A stretch of DNA of 39,541 nt from Marinibacterium sp. (GTDB taxonomy: Bacteria; Pseudomonadota; Alphaproteobacteria; Rhodobacterales; Rhodobacteraceae): NCBI GenBank assembly GCA_017643305.1, contig JAEPNQ010000035.1, positions 1 through 39,541 on the forward strand, given 5' to 3'. Numbering within the stretch: position 1 is the first letter of the stretch; every line of letters begins with the position of its first letter. The position numbers and the translations under genes were made by a program. Below, one piece after another: positions 8,721 to 17,174 of the stretch. The notes under the pieces are model-generated. The model made no database searches, was not told where the DNA came from, and was given only the letters and a program-made list of their open reading frames with translations.

Positions 8721-8754
8721 CCGGACGGTCCGGTCGCGGTATAGTGGTCGCGGC
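8721..8754. promoter_or_regulatory. Dyad and direct repeats in the trpG / deacetylase divergent intergenic region
   Basis: CCGGAC-G-GTCCGG (8721-8733) is a perfect dyad. It overlaps a direct repeat GGTCGCGG at 8732-8739 and 8747-8754, with TATAGT lying between the copies. The 160-bp spacer separates divergent genes, so an operator here could act both ways. A weak minus-strand promoter candidate has TTGACG (8780-8785). No leader peptide with tandem Trp codons was seen. Confidence 0.3.
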
Positions 8755-8842
8755 ATACATGTTCAGGCTTCAACGCCAGCGTCAAGAGCAGGGATGCGGC
8801 AAGTCCGGACGGGCCCGTTGGGAAGAACAGGAAGATCAGGCA

Positions 8843-10591
8843 ATGGCACGGGGTTTTTTGGCGGGACTGGTTGTAGGCGGTGTCATTTCCGTCGTGGGGC
8901 TTGGCACAGTGTCGTTGCTGTCGCCATTACCGCCCAGCCCAGATGTCTCCGGCGCACCCGGCGCGGGTGCGGCGCCTTCCGACCCGGATGAAGGGGATCG
9001 GCCTGAAACCGGGCGGGATGCCGATCTGGTCGAATTGCCCCCCACCGCGCCGAAAGCCGGGGGTGGCGCTGATACGCTCAATAGCTTGGAAGACAGCGAC
9101 ACGCGCCCGGCGGACAAACCTGCTGTGGGAGCGGGCACGGGCGCGCTGACAGAACCGTCTGATGCGGGTCGCGCGCCGGACGTGGCACCGGGGGCTGATA
9201 ACACGCCGTCCGGCGATCAGGTCGCGACCGCGCCCAGCACCCCGGATGCAGACACCACCCCGCAGCCGGTGGCCAGGGACAGTGCCGCGCGCCCGGAAGT
9301 CTCGGGCGCGACCGGCAGTCTTGAGGCACCAGGCGCCTCTGGTTCTGCGCCGGATGTGGCCGCGGACGACGGCAATGGCGCGCCTGCCGGTCGGGTGACT
9401 GAAGCCCCCAGTGCGCCCGCACCGTCTGACAGCAGCCCACAGGACACTGATACGTCCTCGGGTGACCGACCGTCGGTTGGTGACGCGAGCGCCGGGCTCA
9501 ACAGCCCGTCGGCAGCCGGGTCCGCGCCGGATGTCTCTGCCGTGGCCAAACGCCCGGCCGCCCCGGCCCAGCCCAGCGGTGGTCTGACCGCGCCACAAGG
9601 GGAAGACCAGCCGATTTCGTCGGAGCCTGCGCAACCGGTGGCGCCCACGGTCACCGAAAACAGCTCCGGTTTTAGGGACGACGCTCCAGAGGTGGCCAGT
9701 GATGGCCCGGCCCAGCCTACGCCAGCTGAGCCGACAGAGACCGAACCGGGCCCGCGCATCGCTGCCCTGCCGCAATCTGGCGTTGCGGAAGAAGAAGACA
9801 CAGATGCAGGCCCGACCATTGGCACGCGCGTGAAGCCGCTGACGGAGCGCGATGGCGGGTCTTCTCGCCTGCCCAGCGTGACCCAAGTGGCAGAAGATGA
9901 CGAAGAGGGGGCAGTGCCGCCGATCGTTCTCTACGCGGCCCCGTTTGAGAATCCGGAGAAGAAACCGCTCATGGCCATTGTCCTGATCGACGATGCCCAG
10001 AGCTTTGGCGCAGAAGCCTTGCAAGAATTCCCCTATCCGCTGACCTTTGCACTGAACCCCAACGATCCGGACGCGCAAAGCAAAATGGGCCGGTACCGCG
10101 ACGCCGGGTTCGAAGCCGCCCTGCTGACCAACCTGCCCGAAGCGGCCAATGCACAGGATGCCGAAGTAGCACTGGAGGCCGCGCTGGCCGCATTGCCCGA
10201 AACCGTGGCGGTGTTCGAAGGGGTGGGGAGCGGATTTCAGGGTAATCGCGAACTGTCCAATCAGGTTACGGCCATTGCCGGAGCCTCTGGGCGGGGCATG
10301 GTCACACAGAGCAACGGGCTGAACACGGTGCAGAAACTGGCTGCGCGCAAGGGCGTGCCGACGGCCGTGGTGTTCCGTGATTTCGATGGTGCAGGCCAGA
10401 CCCCGGACACGATTCGCCGGTTCCTGGATCAGGCTGCGTTCCGTGCCGATCAGGAAGGTGCGGTGATCATGCTGGGACGCGTGCTACCGGAAACGATTTC
10501 CGCGTTGCTTCTCTGGGGTTTGCAGGATCGGGCAAGCCGGGTGGCCCTGTCGCCCTTGTCGGCCGCCCTGTTGCGCGACACTGACAACTGA
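8843..10591 (+). CDS. Divergent polysaccharide deacetylase family protein (YibQ-like) with N-terminal membrane anchor
   Basis: This is a 582-residue protein with one N-terminal membrane segment (about 4-25, FLAGLVVGGVISVVGLGTVS). A very long low-complexity linker follows (about 30-365), rich in Pro, Ala, Ser, Asp and Gly. The C-terminal divergent polysaccharide deacetylase domain (about 370-582) starts with LMAIVLIDDAQSFG and includes FALNPNDPD and FEGVGSGFQGN. The linker repeats an A-G-x-A-P-D-V-A/S unit about every 60 residues. The likely location is the periplasm, tethered to the inner membrane, where related proteins accompany cell-wall hydrolase regulators. Activity is unproven in the family. 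I chose ATG 8843 because the anchor begins directly after it. An upstream in-frame ATG at 8759 would add unlikely charged residues. Confidence 0.8.
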   Translation: MARGFLAGLVVGGVISVVGLGTVSLLSPLPPSPDVSGAPGAGAAPSDPDEGDRPETGRDADLVELPPTAPKAGGGADTLNSLEDSDTRPADKPAVGAGTGALTEPSDAGRAPDVAPGADNTPSGDQVATAPSTPDADTTPQPVARDSAARPEVSGATGSLEAPGASGSAPDVAADDGNGAPAGRVTEAPSAPAPSDSSPQDTDTSSGDRPSVGDASAGLNSPSAAGSAPDVSAVAKRPAAPAQPSGGLTAPQGEDQPISSEPAQPVAPTVTENSSGFRDDAPEVASDGPAQPTPAEPTETEPGPRIAALPQSGVAEEEDTDAGPTIGTRVKPLTERDGGSSRLPSVTQVAEDDEEGAVPPIVLYAAPFENPEKKPLMAIVLIDDAQSFGAEALQEFPYPLTFALNPNDPDAQSKMGRYRDAGFEAALLTNLPEAANAQDAEVALEAALAALPETVAVFEGVGSGFQGNRELSNQVTAIAGASGRGMVTQSNGLNTVQKLAARKGVPTAVVFRDFDGAGQTPDTIRRFLDQAAFRADQEGAVIMLGRVLPETISALLLWGLQDRASRVALSPLSAALLRDTDN

Positions 10592-10642
10592 CAAGTGTTC
10601 AATTCGTCAACAGGTTAAACGCAGTTTATTGATAAATTGCAG

Positions 10643-10665
10643 GCGAATTGTAGACAATTCGCTTT
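10643..10665 (+). terminator. Intrinsic terminator between convergent deacetylase and rsmA genes
   Basis: GCGAATTG (10643-10650) pairs perfectly with CAATTCGC (10655-10662) over the tetraloop TAGA. A short T run follows on the plus strand, and the hairpin abuts the rsmA stop codon. It likely ends the plus-strand gene and may act in both directions. Confidence 0.6.
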
Positions 10666-11503
10666 ACAGCTTGAAGCTGCGCGCGAGGGCGCAGAAGGCT
10701 TCGATCGACACCTGTTCAGCCCGTTCTGTCGGCTTGATCCCCGCAGCGGTCAGCCGGTCTTCGATGTCCGGGGCCAGCCCTTTCAAGGCCGCTCGCAACA
10801 TCTTGCGCCGTTGGTTGAAAGCAGTTGCCACAACGCGGGACAGGATTTCCGGGTCCGCAGGCCAGCGGGGGGCAGGCAGGGCCGTAACATGTACCACAGT
10901 ACTGGCCACTTTGGGCGGCGGGGTGAAGGCGCCTGGCGGCAGGGACAGGACAATCCGCGCGTCCGTCCGCCATTGCGCCAGTACTGACAGCCGCCCATAG
11001 GCCTTACCGCCTGGCTGCGCCACAATGCGTTCGGCCACTTCACGCTGGAACATCAGCGTCAAGCTTTCCCAGTAAGGCGGCCATTGCGCGGGTGTCAGCC
11101 AGCGGATCAGCAATTCGGTGCCTACGTTGTAGGGCAGATTTGCCGCCACGCGGATAGGTGGGGTCAGGTGCTGCAGCGGGTCAATTTCCAGCGCGTCGCC
11201 TGACAGGATCTCCAGCCGGTTGGAATAGACCTCGGCGATCTCCTGTAGGGCGGGCAGGCAGCGGGCGTCTTTTTCGATCGCCAGCACCTTGCGCGCGCCG
11301 CTGGCCAGCAGGCCCCGAGTTAGCCCGCCCGGGCCAGGGCCGATTTCGAGAACGTCGCAGTTGGTCAGATCGCCTGCTTGTCGAGCAATCTTGGCGGTCA
11401 GGTTCAGGTCCAGCAGGAAATTCTGGCCCAGTGATTTTTTGGCCGACAACCCGTGCGTGGCGATCACATCGCGCAGCGGGGGCAGGGGATCGAGATGGCT
11501 CAT
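10664..11503 (-). CDS. rsmA: 16S rRNA (adenine1518-N6/adenine1519-N6)-dimethyltransferase RsmA (KsgA)
   Basis: The 279-residue SAM-dependent enzyme dimethylates two adjacent adenines in the 3' hairpin of 16S rRNA during 30S maturation. Motifs are [11 protein letters not shown] (about 22), the SAM-binding [15 protein letters not shown], the acidic LAIEKDARC, and the catalytic [11 protein letters not shown]. The C-terminal [15 protein letters not shown] is typical. Its ATG overlaps the pdxA stop by 4 bases, so it is the last gene of the lptG-lptD-surA-pdxA-rsmA string. Confidence 0.97.
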   Translation of the reverse strand: MSHLDPLPPLRDVIATHGLSAKKSLGQNFLLDLNLTAKIARQAGDLTNCDVLEIGPGPGGLTRGLLASGARKVLAIEKDARCLPALQEIAEVYSNRLEILSGDALEIDPLQHLTPPIRVAANLPYNVGTELLIRWLTPAQWPPYWESLTLMFQREVAERIVAQPGGKAYGRLSVLAQWRTDARIVLSLPPGAFTPPPKVASTVVHVTALPAPRWPADPEILSRVVATAFNQRRKMLRAALKGLAPDIEDRLTAAGIKPTERAEQVSIEAFCALARSFKL

Positions 11504-12465
11504 GCGGCATCCGCCATGCGCTGGGCCATGCGCAGCGCCTCGATCAGGCTGGTGGGCGTGGCAATGCCTTTGCCCGCGATGTCGAATGCGGTGCCATGAT
11601 CGGGCGAGGTGCGGATAAACGGCAAGCCTAGCGTCACGTTCACGCCCCTGTCGAAATCCAGCGTCTTGATCGGGATCAGTGCCTGATCGTGATACATGGC
11701 AATCGCCGCGTCATAGCGGGCGCGGGCTGCCGCGTGAAACAGTGTATCGGCCGGGTGCGGACCGGTCAGGGTGAGGTCGGGATCGTCGTATTTCGCAATC
11801 AGGTCAGCGATCCAGGTGATTTCCTCCTGCCCCATGGCCCCACCTTCACCCGCATGCGGGTTGAGCCCGGCCACGGCGATTCGGGGGTGGTCCAGTGCGA
11901 AACGGTGGCGCAGGTCGGTGGCTGTGATGCGGATCGTGTCGCGCAGCAGCTCGGACGTCAGGTGATGGGGCACTTCGGAAAGGGGGATATGGATGGTGGC
12001 GGGCACTACGCGCAGCTGCTCGGAAGCGAGCATCATAACCACCCGGTCCACCCCGGCTAGGGCGGCCAGAAACTCCGTATGGCCCGGATAGGGAAATCCG
12101 GCTCCGTCGATCAACGCTTTCTTGTTGATAGGGGCGGTGCACAGGGCTGCGGCCTGTCCGGATTGCACGAGCGCAACGCCGGTTTCGATGGCCCGGATCA
12201 CGCCGGGCGCGTTGGCCGGGTCGGGCTGGCCAGGTACAGCTGGGTTCGGGAAGTCCTGCCGCAGCACAGGCAGGGTGCACGGGGGCACTGCGCCGGTATC
12301 TTCCGGCGCTGCAATCTCGGCATAGGCTGTACCGGCAGGCAGGTGGCGCGGATCACCGATCCAGAAAAACTGGCAGGCTGCGCCCAGCTCCGCCCGCGCC
12401 CGTGCTGCCAGTTCAGGCCCGATCCCAGCCGGTTCGCCGCAGGTCAGGGCGATGGGCGCTGTCAT
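11500..12465 (-). CDS. pdxA: 4-hydroxythreonine-4-phosphate dehydrogenase PdxA
   Basis: This 321-residue NAD-dependent, metal-requiring dehydrogenase belongs to the DXP-dependent vitamin B6 pathway. It yields the amino-ketone that PdxJ condenses into pyridoxine phosphate. Blocks visible are [12 protein letters not shown] at the start, GHTEFLAAL (metal or substrate His), [30 protein letters not shown] and [19 protein letters not shown]. Length is normal. The start ATG overlaps the surA stop (ATGA). Confidence 0.97.
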   Translation of the reverse strand: MTAPIALTCGEPAGIGPELAARARAELGAACQFFWIGDPRHLPAGTAYAEIAAPEDTGAVPPCTLPVLRQDFPNPAVPGQPDPANAPGVIRAIETGVALVQSGQAAALCTAPINKKALIDGAGFPYPGHTEFLAALAGVDRVVMMLASEQLRVVPATIHIPLSEVPHHLTSELLRDTIRITATDLRHRFALDHPRIAVAGLNPHAGEGGAMGQEEITWIADLIAKYDDPDLTLTGPHPADTLFHAAARARYDAAIAMYHDQALIPIKTLDFDRGVNVTLGLPFIRTSPDHGTAFDIAGKGIATPTSLIEALRMAQRMADAA

Positions 12466-13688
12466 TTCTTGACGATATGCGCGTCGGCCCGTAGTTGCGC
12501 GATCAGGTTGTCCGAGAAGGAATTCAATCTTTCCTGCGTCAGTGCGAGCGCAACCTGTTCGCGGGCTTCTTCATCGGATTCGACTGGGCTGCGGGCACAC
12601 ATCATGATGAACATGAGCCGCCCGTCGCGGGTGGTCAGCGCGGAGGATACCTCGCCTTCGTCCAGCTTGGCCAGTTCGATGGAAACATCGCGTGGGATCT
12701 GCGAGGGCGGCAGGCTTTCGCGGAACAGGGCTTCCCTAGGAAGCCCGAACCCTGCGCCGTACAGGTCATCGCAAGTGTCGGTGTTGTTGCGAAGTCGAGT
12801 GACATATTCCAGCGACTCCGGGCTGCGCCCACCCGCAACATAAAGGATCGCATATTCGATTTCCGAATATCGCGGCGTGGGCGGGGTGGTTTCTGCAATA
12901 TCGCGCATCTGGAACAGGGCGATGGCGTTCGGAATGGCCAGCGGCGATGTCACCTCACCCGGCGACAGGCCGAGGATGACGGGGCGCAGGGCAGGAGGCA
13001 GGTTGTTGATCGACATCCAGTCCAGCCGACCGCCATTGGCACGGCTTTCGGTGGCCGAAAACTGCGCTGCGGCGGCGGAGAACGCATCGTAGCTGCGGAT
13101 CTGTGCAATCCTTTCGGCCTCGGCCTGTGCCGCATCGAAATTTTGCGGGTTGATCGGGATGATGACTTCTGACAGCAGCACACGTAGCCCTCCGTTGCCC
13201 TGCTGGGTCAGCGCGCGGTCAATCTCGTCATCGTTCGGCCGGGCCTGGCCCAGGTATTGCCCGGCGATAAAGTCCCGCCAGCCGATGTTGATCTTGACGT
13301 AGTCGCGCAGGGTTTCTTCATCGATGCCTTCCTGCGCCAGCGCTTTGATAAACTCCTGGCGGGTCATGTTGGCGCGTTGCGCGAACCCGTCCATTGCTTC
13401 TTCAACGGCTTCGGTGCTGGGGTCGATGCCCACATCGGCCAACACCACCTGTTTCAGTCGGTCGTCGATCAGGTCCCTTGGTGCGACCTCCTCAGGGTTG
13501 CCAGGCAGGCGCAGGACTTTCATGAACTGAATGCGCTGTTCCAGTTCGTAATAAGTGACTGCATCAGCGTCGACGAGATAGGCAGGCGAAAACAGGCTTT
13601 GCGCCCACCCCGCGACTGGCCCGGCAAGCGCCAGTGCTAAAGAAAGGACCGCAGGCCGAAGCGCCCGCATTTCTGGAACATTGATCAT
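12462..13688 (-). CDS. surA: SurA-like periplasmic peptidyl-prolyl isomerase / outer-membrane protein chaperone
   Basis: The 408-residue protein carries a Sec signal peptide (cleavage near GWAQ-SLFSP). A SurA N-terminal chaperone domain follows (about 40-160, with DRLKQVVLADVGI and MTRQEFIKALAQEGI). A parvulin-type rotamase region comes next (about 170-275, with LSEVIIPIN, NGGRLDWMSINNLPPAL and LSPGEVTSPL), and then a C-terminal segment. It would escort unfolded outer-membrane proteins, LptD among them, through the periplasm. Position directly after lptD, with the TGA/ATG overlapping as TGATG at 13686-13690, supports this. An ATG three codons upstream (13697) is an alternative start. It has one clear rotamase domain versus two in E. 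coli SurA. Confidence 0.88.
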   Translation of the reverse strand: MINVPEMRALRPAVLSLALALAGPVAGWAQSLFSPAYLVDADAVTYYELEQRIQFMKVLRLPGNPEEVAPRDLIDDRLKQVVLADVGIDPSTEAVEEAMDGFAQRANMTRQEFIKALAQEGIDEETLRDYVKINIGWRDFIAGQYLGQARPNDDEIDRALTQQGNGGLRVLLSEVIIPINPQNFDAAQAEAERIAQIRSYDAFSAAAAQFSATESRANGGRLDWMSINNLPPALRPVILGLSPGEVTSPLAIPNAIALFQMRDIAETTPPTPRYSEIEYAILYVAGGRSPESLEYVTRLRNNTDTCDDLYGAGFGLPREALFRESLPPSQIPRDVSIELAKLDEGEVSSALTTRDGRLMFIMMCARSPVESDEEAREQVALALTQERLNSFSDNLIAQLRADAHIVKK

Positions 13689-15847
13689 CAACTGCATGAC
13701 CGCCTGTATTTTTCTGAGCCCGAGACCGAAAAGCCCCTAAAGGCGATGGTAAACCCGAAATCTGTCGTGGGCTCAACACTCGTTGAAGAAGTATAACGCC
13801 GGCCGAGCGTCACGTCGACTTCAACGCATTCGTTTCTGTATTTCAGGCCGAGACTTGCCTCGGTCGACCGGGTGTCTTCAATATCGTAGCGCCAGTTGGC
13901 GCTGGCCCGCCAGTTTGAGGAGATGTCGTAGCCGCCGTCGAGCCAGAATTCGCTGACTTCTTCGGTGCGGTTCTCCGCCGGATCGGCCTGTAGCCAAAGA
14001 TAAGTAGCTGCCAGTGCGCTGCGTGTGCCAACCCAGTCGCCGCGTAATTCGCTCTTGGAGAAGCTGACGCTGGTGTCGAACAGCGTCCGCGCCGTGATGG
14101 CCAGACCGCTGTCCAGCTTGACCTGACCGGCCAGCAGAAAGTCCGACGCCCGGCCGGATAGGCCCGATGTATCGGTAAAATCAAGGTTTATTTCCTGGCG
14201 TACGACCTGTCCAAAGGCGGCGGAGGCCTGCCAGCCATTGGGGGCATAGCGCGACCAGTTCAGACCATAGGCTGCGACCAGCCCGTCTTCGCGTCGGTCA
14301 GGGGCCGGGAAACGGGAAAGGGCCAGCAGATTGCCTTCGTCCAGTTCGACAAAGCCGCTTTCGTCATTCGGTACGTTTTCACCGATCATGTTGGACCAGG
14401 CGACCTGTACCACAGGTTCCAGGTAGTGCGTGCCGCCTGCCGCATCTGAAGCGGTCATTGGATAGCGCAGGGCCAGTGCGACAATGGGGGTGGCGACCTG
14501 CACCCTGTCGGGGTAATTGCTGTCCTGGTTGATATCGAAGAAATCAGCAGCAAAGCCGATCTGCCAGTCTGCGCGCAGCGCGCCCCGGAAGAACCAGCTG
14601 CGCAGCCAGTGGATGTCAGCTGTCGCGCGTCGGATGTCGCGACCCAAAACATCGAGATCCGAACTGCGATAATGCCCGTGCGCATCCAGCCCCAGCCGCA
14701 ATTCGCCACCTATCCCACGCGGGTACAGCCGGTGCTCATAGGCCACGTCGGCCACGAAAGTTGGAAGGATCGATTCGTCTTCGCCGTCGCGGAGCGAGTT
14801 GTAGTGGATAAATCCGCTGCGGAAATAACTCTTCTTCCGGGTCCGGCTGAGTGCAATCTCGCTTTCCAGTCGGTCAATGTCGGGCAGGCCGTAATCGATC
14901 AGGTAGGCGTTGTCGCTGGTGGCCTCGATGTCGAAGTTCAGCTTGAAGTCACGGCCAAAGGAAAACTCCCCATCGCCAAAAAGATAGCCGCGCGTGTCGT
15001 TCGGGATCAGGTCGTCGTTGGTATAGCCGCCCTCAAATGCCATCCCACCGCGCCGGAACGCGTGGCGGTAGCGGAAGTTCAGCGTGCGGGTCTTGGGTGA
15101 TACGTAGGGTTCCAGCGTCAGGTCCGCATGATCGCCGATCTTGATGAAATACGGCACCTTGACCCCGGTCCCCAGTTGCGAGGTCGTGCGCACGGAGGGG
15201 ATGAGGAACCCGGTGGCCCGATCCAGCGTAGGATCCGGCAGGCGCAGGCGGGGGAAGTAGAACACGGGAACACCCATCACACGGAAATGCGCATCTTCGA
15301 AATATAGCTGCCGCTCCAACTGATCATGGATCACGCGGCGTGCGCGGATCTGCCAAAGCGGCGCGCCTTCGTCATCGCAAATCCGGCAACTGGTCACCGC
15401 TGTTTTGTCCAGCTGGGTATAGCGCCCGCGCACGCGGGTCATCTGCACGGCAGCCAGCTGCAACTGTTCGGCCAGCACGAGCCGCGCGCCGGTCAACAGC
15501 CCGTTTTGGAGGCCTTGGTCCAGTTCCGCCTGATTGGCCAAAACTGTTGTGCCGCCGCCCTGATCGATACGAATTGGCCCGTCGATTTTCAGCGTGCCAT
15601 AATCCTGGTCGAACTCTATCCGTTGTGCCCGCAGACGGATGTCACCCTGGAAAGCTTCGACATTGCCTTCTGCAATGAGCTTGCGGTCTGCTGTCACGAA
15701 CACCCGGTCAGCGACCAGCATTGCAGGAGGGTCTTCTGCTTCCAGCGGTGGCGTCCCAAGGGCTGGGGGCAACTGGCCCTGCGCTGACGCAATAGCTCCC
15801 AGGGCCAGGAACAGCACCGTCAGCACCAGTTTCAGCGCCCCGGTCAT
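13688..15847 (-). CDS. lptD: LPS-assembly outer-membrane protein LptD
   Basis: This 719-residue beta-barrel translocon places LPS in the outer leaflet together with LptE. It has a signal peptide (KLVLTVLFLALGAIASAQG), an OstA/LptA-like N-terminal beta-jellyroll (about 40-150, VFVTADRKLIAEGNVEA and AQRIEFDQDYGTLKI) and a long barrel domain to the C-terminus. Paired Cys occur at TSCRICDDEG and near the C-terminus (ECVEVDV, RSCS), consistent with inter-domain disulfides. I start at ATG 15847, one base after the lptG stop. The open frame upstream to 15988 only mirrors lptG. Confidence 0.95.
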   Translation of the reverse strand: MTGALKLVLTVLFLALGAIASAQGQLPPALGTPPLEAEDPPAMLVADRVFVTADRKLIAEGNVEAFQGDIRLRAQRIEFDQDYGTLKIDGPIRIDQGGGTTVLANQAELDQGLQNGLLTGARLVLAEQLQLAAVQMTRVRGRYTQLDKTAVTSCRICDDEGAPLWQIRARRVIHDQLERQLYFEDAHFRVMGVPVFYFPRLRLPDPTLDRATGFLIPSVRTTSQLGTGVKVPYFIKIGDHADLTLEPYVSPKTRTLNFRYRHAFRRGGMAFEGGYTNDDLIPNDTRGYLFGDGEFSFGRDFKLNFDIEATSDNAYLIDYGLPDIDRLESEIALSRTRKKSYFRSGFIHYNSLRDGEDESILPTFVADVAYEHRLYPRGIGGELRLGLDAHGHYRSSDLDVLGRDIRRATADIHWLRSWFFRGALRADWQIGFAADFFDINQDSNYPDRVQVATPIVALALRYPMTASDAAGGTHYLEPVVQVAWSNMIGENVPNDESGFVELDEGNLLALSRFPAPDRREDGLVAAYGLNWSRYAPNGWQASAAFGQVVRQEINLDFTDTSGLSGRASDFLLAGQVKLDSGLAITARTLFDTSVSFSKSELRGDWVGTRSALAATYLWLQADPAENRTEEVSEFWLDGGYDISSNWRASANWRYDIEDTRSTEASLGLKYRNECVEVDVTLGRRYTSSTSVEPTTDFGFTIAFRGFSVSGSEKYRRSCS

Positions 15848-15848
15848 A

Positions 15849-16943
15849 TCATCCGTCCTCGGCATGCAACAGCAGGCCCATGGCCAGCAGGATCGACGCC
15901 ACTGGCGATGCCCATGCTGCAAGTTCAACTGGCAGCTGTCCGTTTTCGCCCAGCACGCGGGCAAAGTTCCGGATGAAGTACAGTCCAAATCCCAGGAGCA
16001 CGCTGGTCAGCACCGCGATGCCCGTACCGCCCAGGCGCGTGTGCCGCATAGTAAAGACTGCGCCGACCAGAACCATGGCCACCAGAAACAGCGGGCGTGC
16101 CAGTTCGGATTGATACCAGACCTCGTATTGCCTGGTGGCGAAACCGGCTGCTGACAATTCCCGGATCGTGCCGAGCATGTCGTAAATCGAAACGCTTGAT
16201 GGCCGCCCAAGTGAATTCTGGATGCGTTCGCGGGTAAGGGTCGTCTCAATGCTCAGCGTTTCGTGGAAGCTGGCGTTGCGCTCCGGGTTTACCCCGGCCT
16301 CCAATGGCCAGATCTTCACCTGTTTCAGCCACCACGCGCCTTCGGCCAACTGCGCGGTATCTGCTGTGATCTGCCGCACCGGCCCGCCATCGGGCGCATA
16401 GCTGAGCATGGTCACGTTGAAGAGCACCGCGTTTTCCGGGTCATAACCCCGGGCATGGATCACCGATTGCCCGCGCGCACCGCCTTGGCGCAGCCACAAC
16501 CCTTCGCGGCTGATCGACAGCGCGGCGGGGCGGTCGGACCTGTAGGTATCGGCCAGTTGCTGATAGCGGTTTGAACTGGCTGCCACGATCGGGTTCAGCG
16601 TGGAAACGGCGAGAATGCCGATCACCGCCGTAACGGTCACAGGAGCGACAAGCGAGCGGATGCCGGACCGGCCTGCGGCCCGCGTGACCACCAGCTCGGA
16701 CGATCGTGCCAGTCCGACGAACATGACCACCGAACTGAGGATCATGATCAGCGGCAGGATCTGGCTGATCGCGCCCGGAACGTTCAACATCATTAGTCGA
16801 AGGATCTGGCCAATAGCCAAATCGATTTTCTGGAATTTGCGCAGCTGCTCCAACAGGTCGATCAGCATCATCAGCGACAGGAACACCGCCGTTATCATGG
16901 CAAAACTCAGGAGGAACCGGCGGGCGAAATAGAAGTCCAGCAT
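15849..16943 (-). CDS. lptG: LPS export ABC transporter permease LptG
   Basis: The 364-residue YjgP/YjgQ-family permease forms, with LptF and the LptB ATPase, the inner-membrane engine that extracts LPS. N-terminal membrane segments follow LDFYFARRFLLSFAMITAVF. The cytoplasmic loop has the coupling-helix-like SSELVVTRAAGRSGIRSLV. A periplasmic domain spans about 130-260, and C-terminal membrane segments include LFLVAMVLVGAVFTMRHTR. GTG at 16946 is an alternative start one codon upstream. No lptF precedes it, although lptF-lptG is the usual order; the pepA gene is divergent 231 bp away. Confidence 0.94.
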   Translation of the reverse strand: MLDFYFARRFLLSFAMITAVFLSLMMLIDLLEQLRKFQKIDLAIGQILRLMMLNVPGAISQILPLIMILSSVVMFVGLARSSELVVTRAAGRSGIRSLVAPVTVTAVIGILAVSTLNPIVAASSNRYQQLADTYRSDRPAALSISREGLWLRQGGARGQSVIHARGYDPENAVLFNVTMLSYAPDGGPVRQITADTAQLAEGAWWLKQVKIWPLEAGVNPERNASFHETLSIETTLTRERIQNSLGRPSSVSIYDMLGTIRELSAAGFATRQYEVWYQSELARPLFLVAMVLVGAVFTMRHTRLGGTGIAVLTSVLLGFGLYFIRNFARVLGENGQLPVELAAWASPVASILLAMGLLLHAEDG

Positions 16944-17056
16944 CACGCGCGGGCCTCCACTAACGTGGCGGTGCCGCGTTTCGGCCGGCTATGCCGGAAA
17001 CGCGGCAGAATGGATCTGCCCAGATGCGGCAACGATGTCCCCCCGGAGGCTGCCCG
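16943..17056 (-). pseudogene. Possible 3' remnant of the missing upstream gene (lptF candidate)
   Basis: In the gap ahead of lptG, a 37-codon GC-rich frame without ATG ends RPKRGTATLVEARA and a TGA at 16943-16945. That TGA overlaps the lptG ATG as TGATG, the same coupling seen at other junctions of this operon. This arrangement is what the end of a preceding operon gene would leave behind, and lptF is the expected gene. The residues are too few to assign, so this is an inference from position. Confidence 0.25.
16972..17007. repeat. Strong inverted repeat between pepA and lptG
   Basis: TGCCGCGTTT pairs with AAACGCGGCA at the two ends. An inner CCGGC-TAT-GCCGG forms the tip, giving a roughly 15-bp stem with a small bulge. 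No T run follows on either strand, so it is not a clear terminator. It lies just before lptG and may mark a deletion junction or act in the lptG leader. Confidence 0.5.
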
Positions 17057-17174
17057 TCATTTTTTTGGTATAGTATCGCAATGCGGCGGGCGGGAAAACT
17101 CCTAAACCGCTCTCGGCACTGGCCAAGCCGGGGAGGGCAGGCTACCTGTTGACGCAACATGAACGGAGACCTCG

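Noticed and set aside
13688-15988. Longer LptD start at 15988.
   Set aside because: The added 47 residues are lptG sequence in another frame and precede a clear signal peptide starting at 15847.
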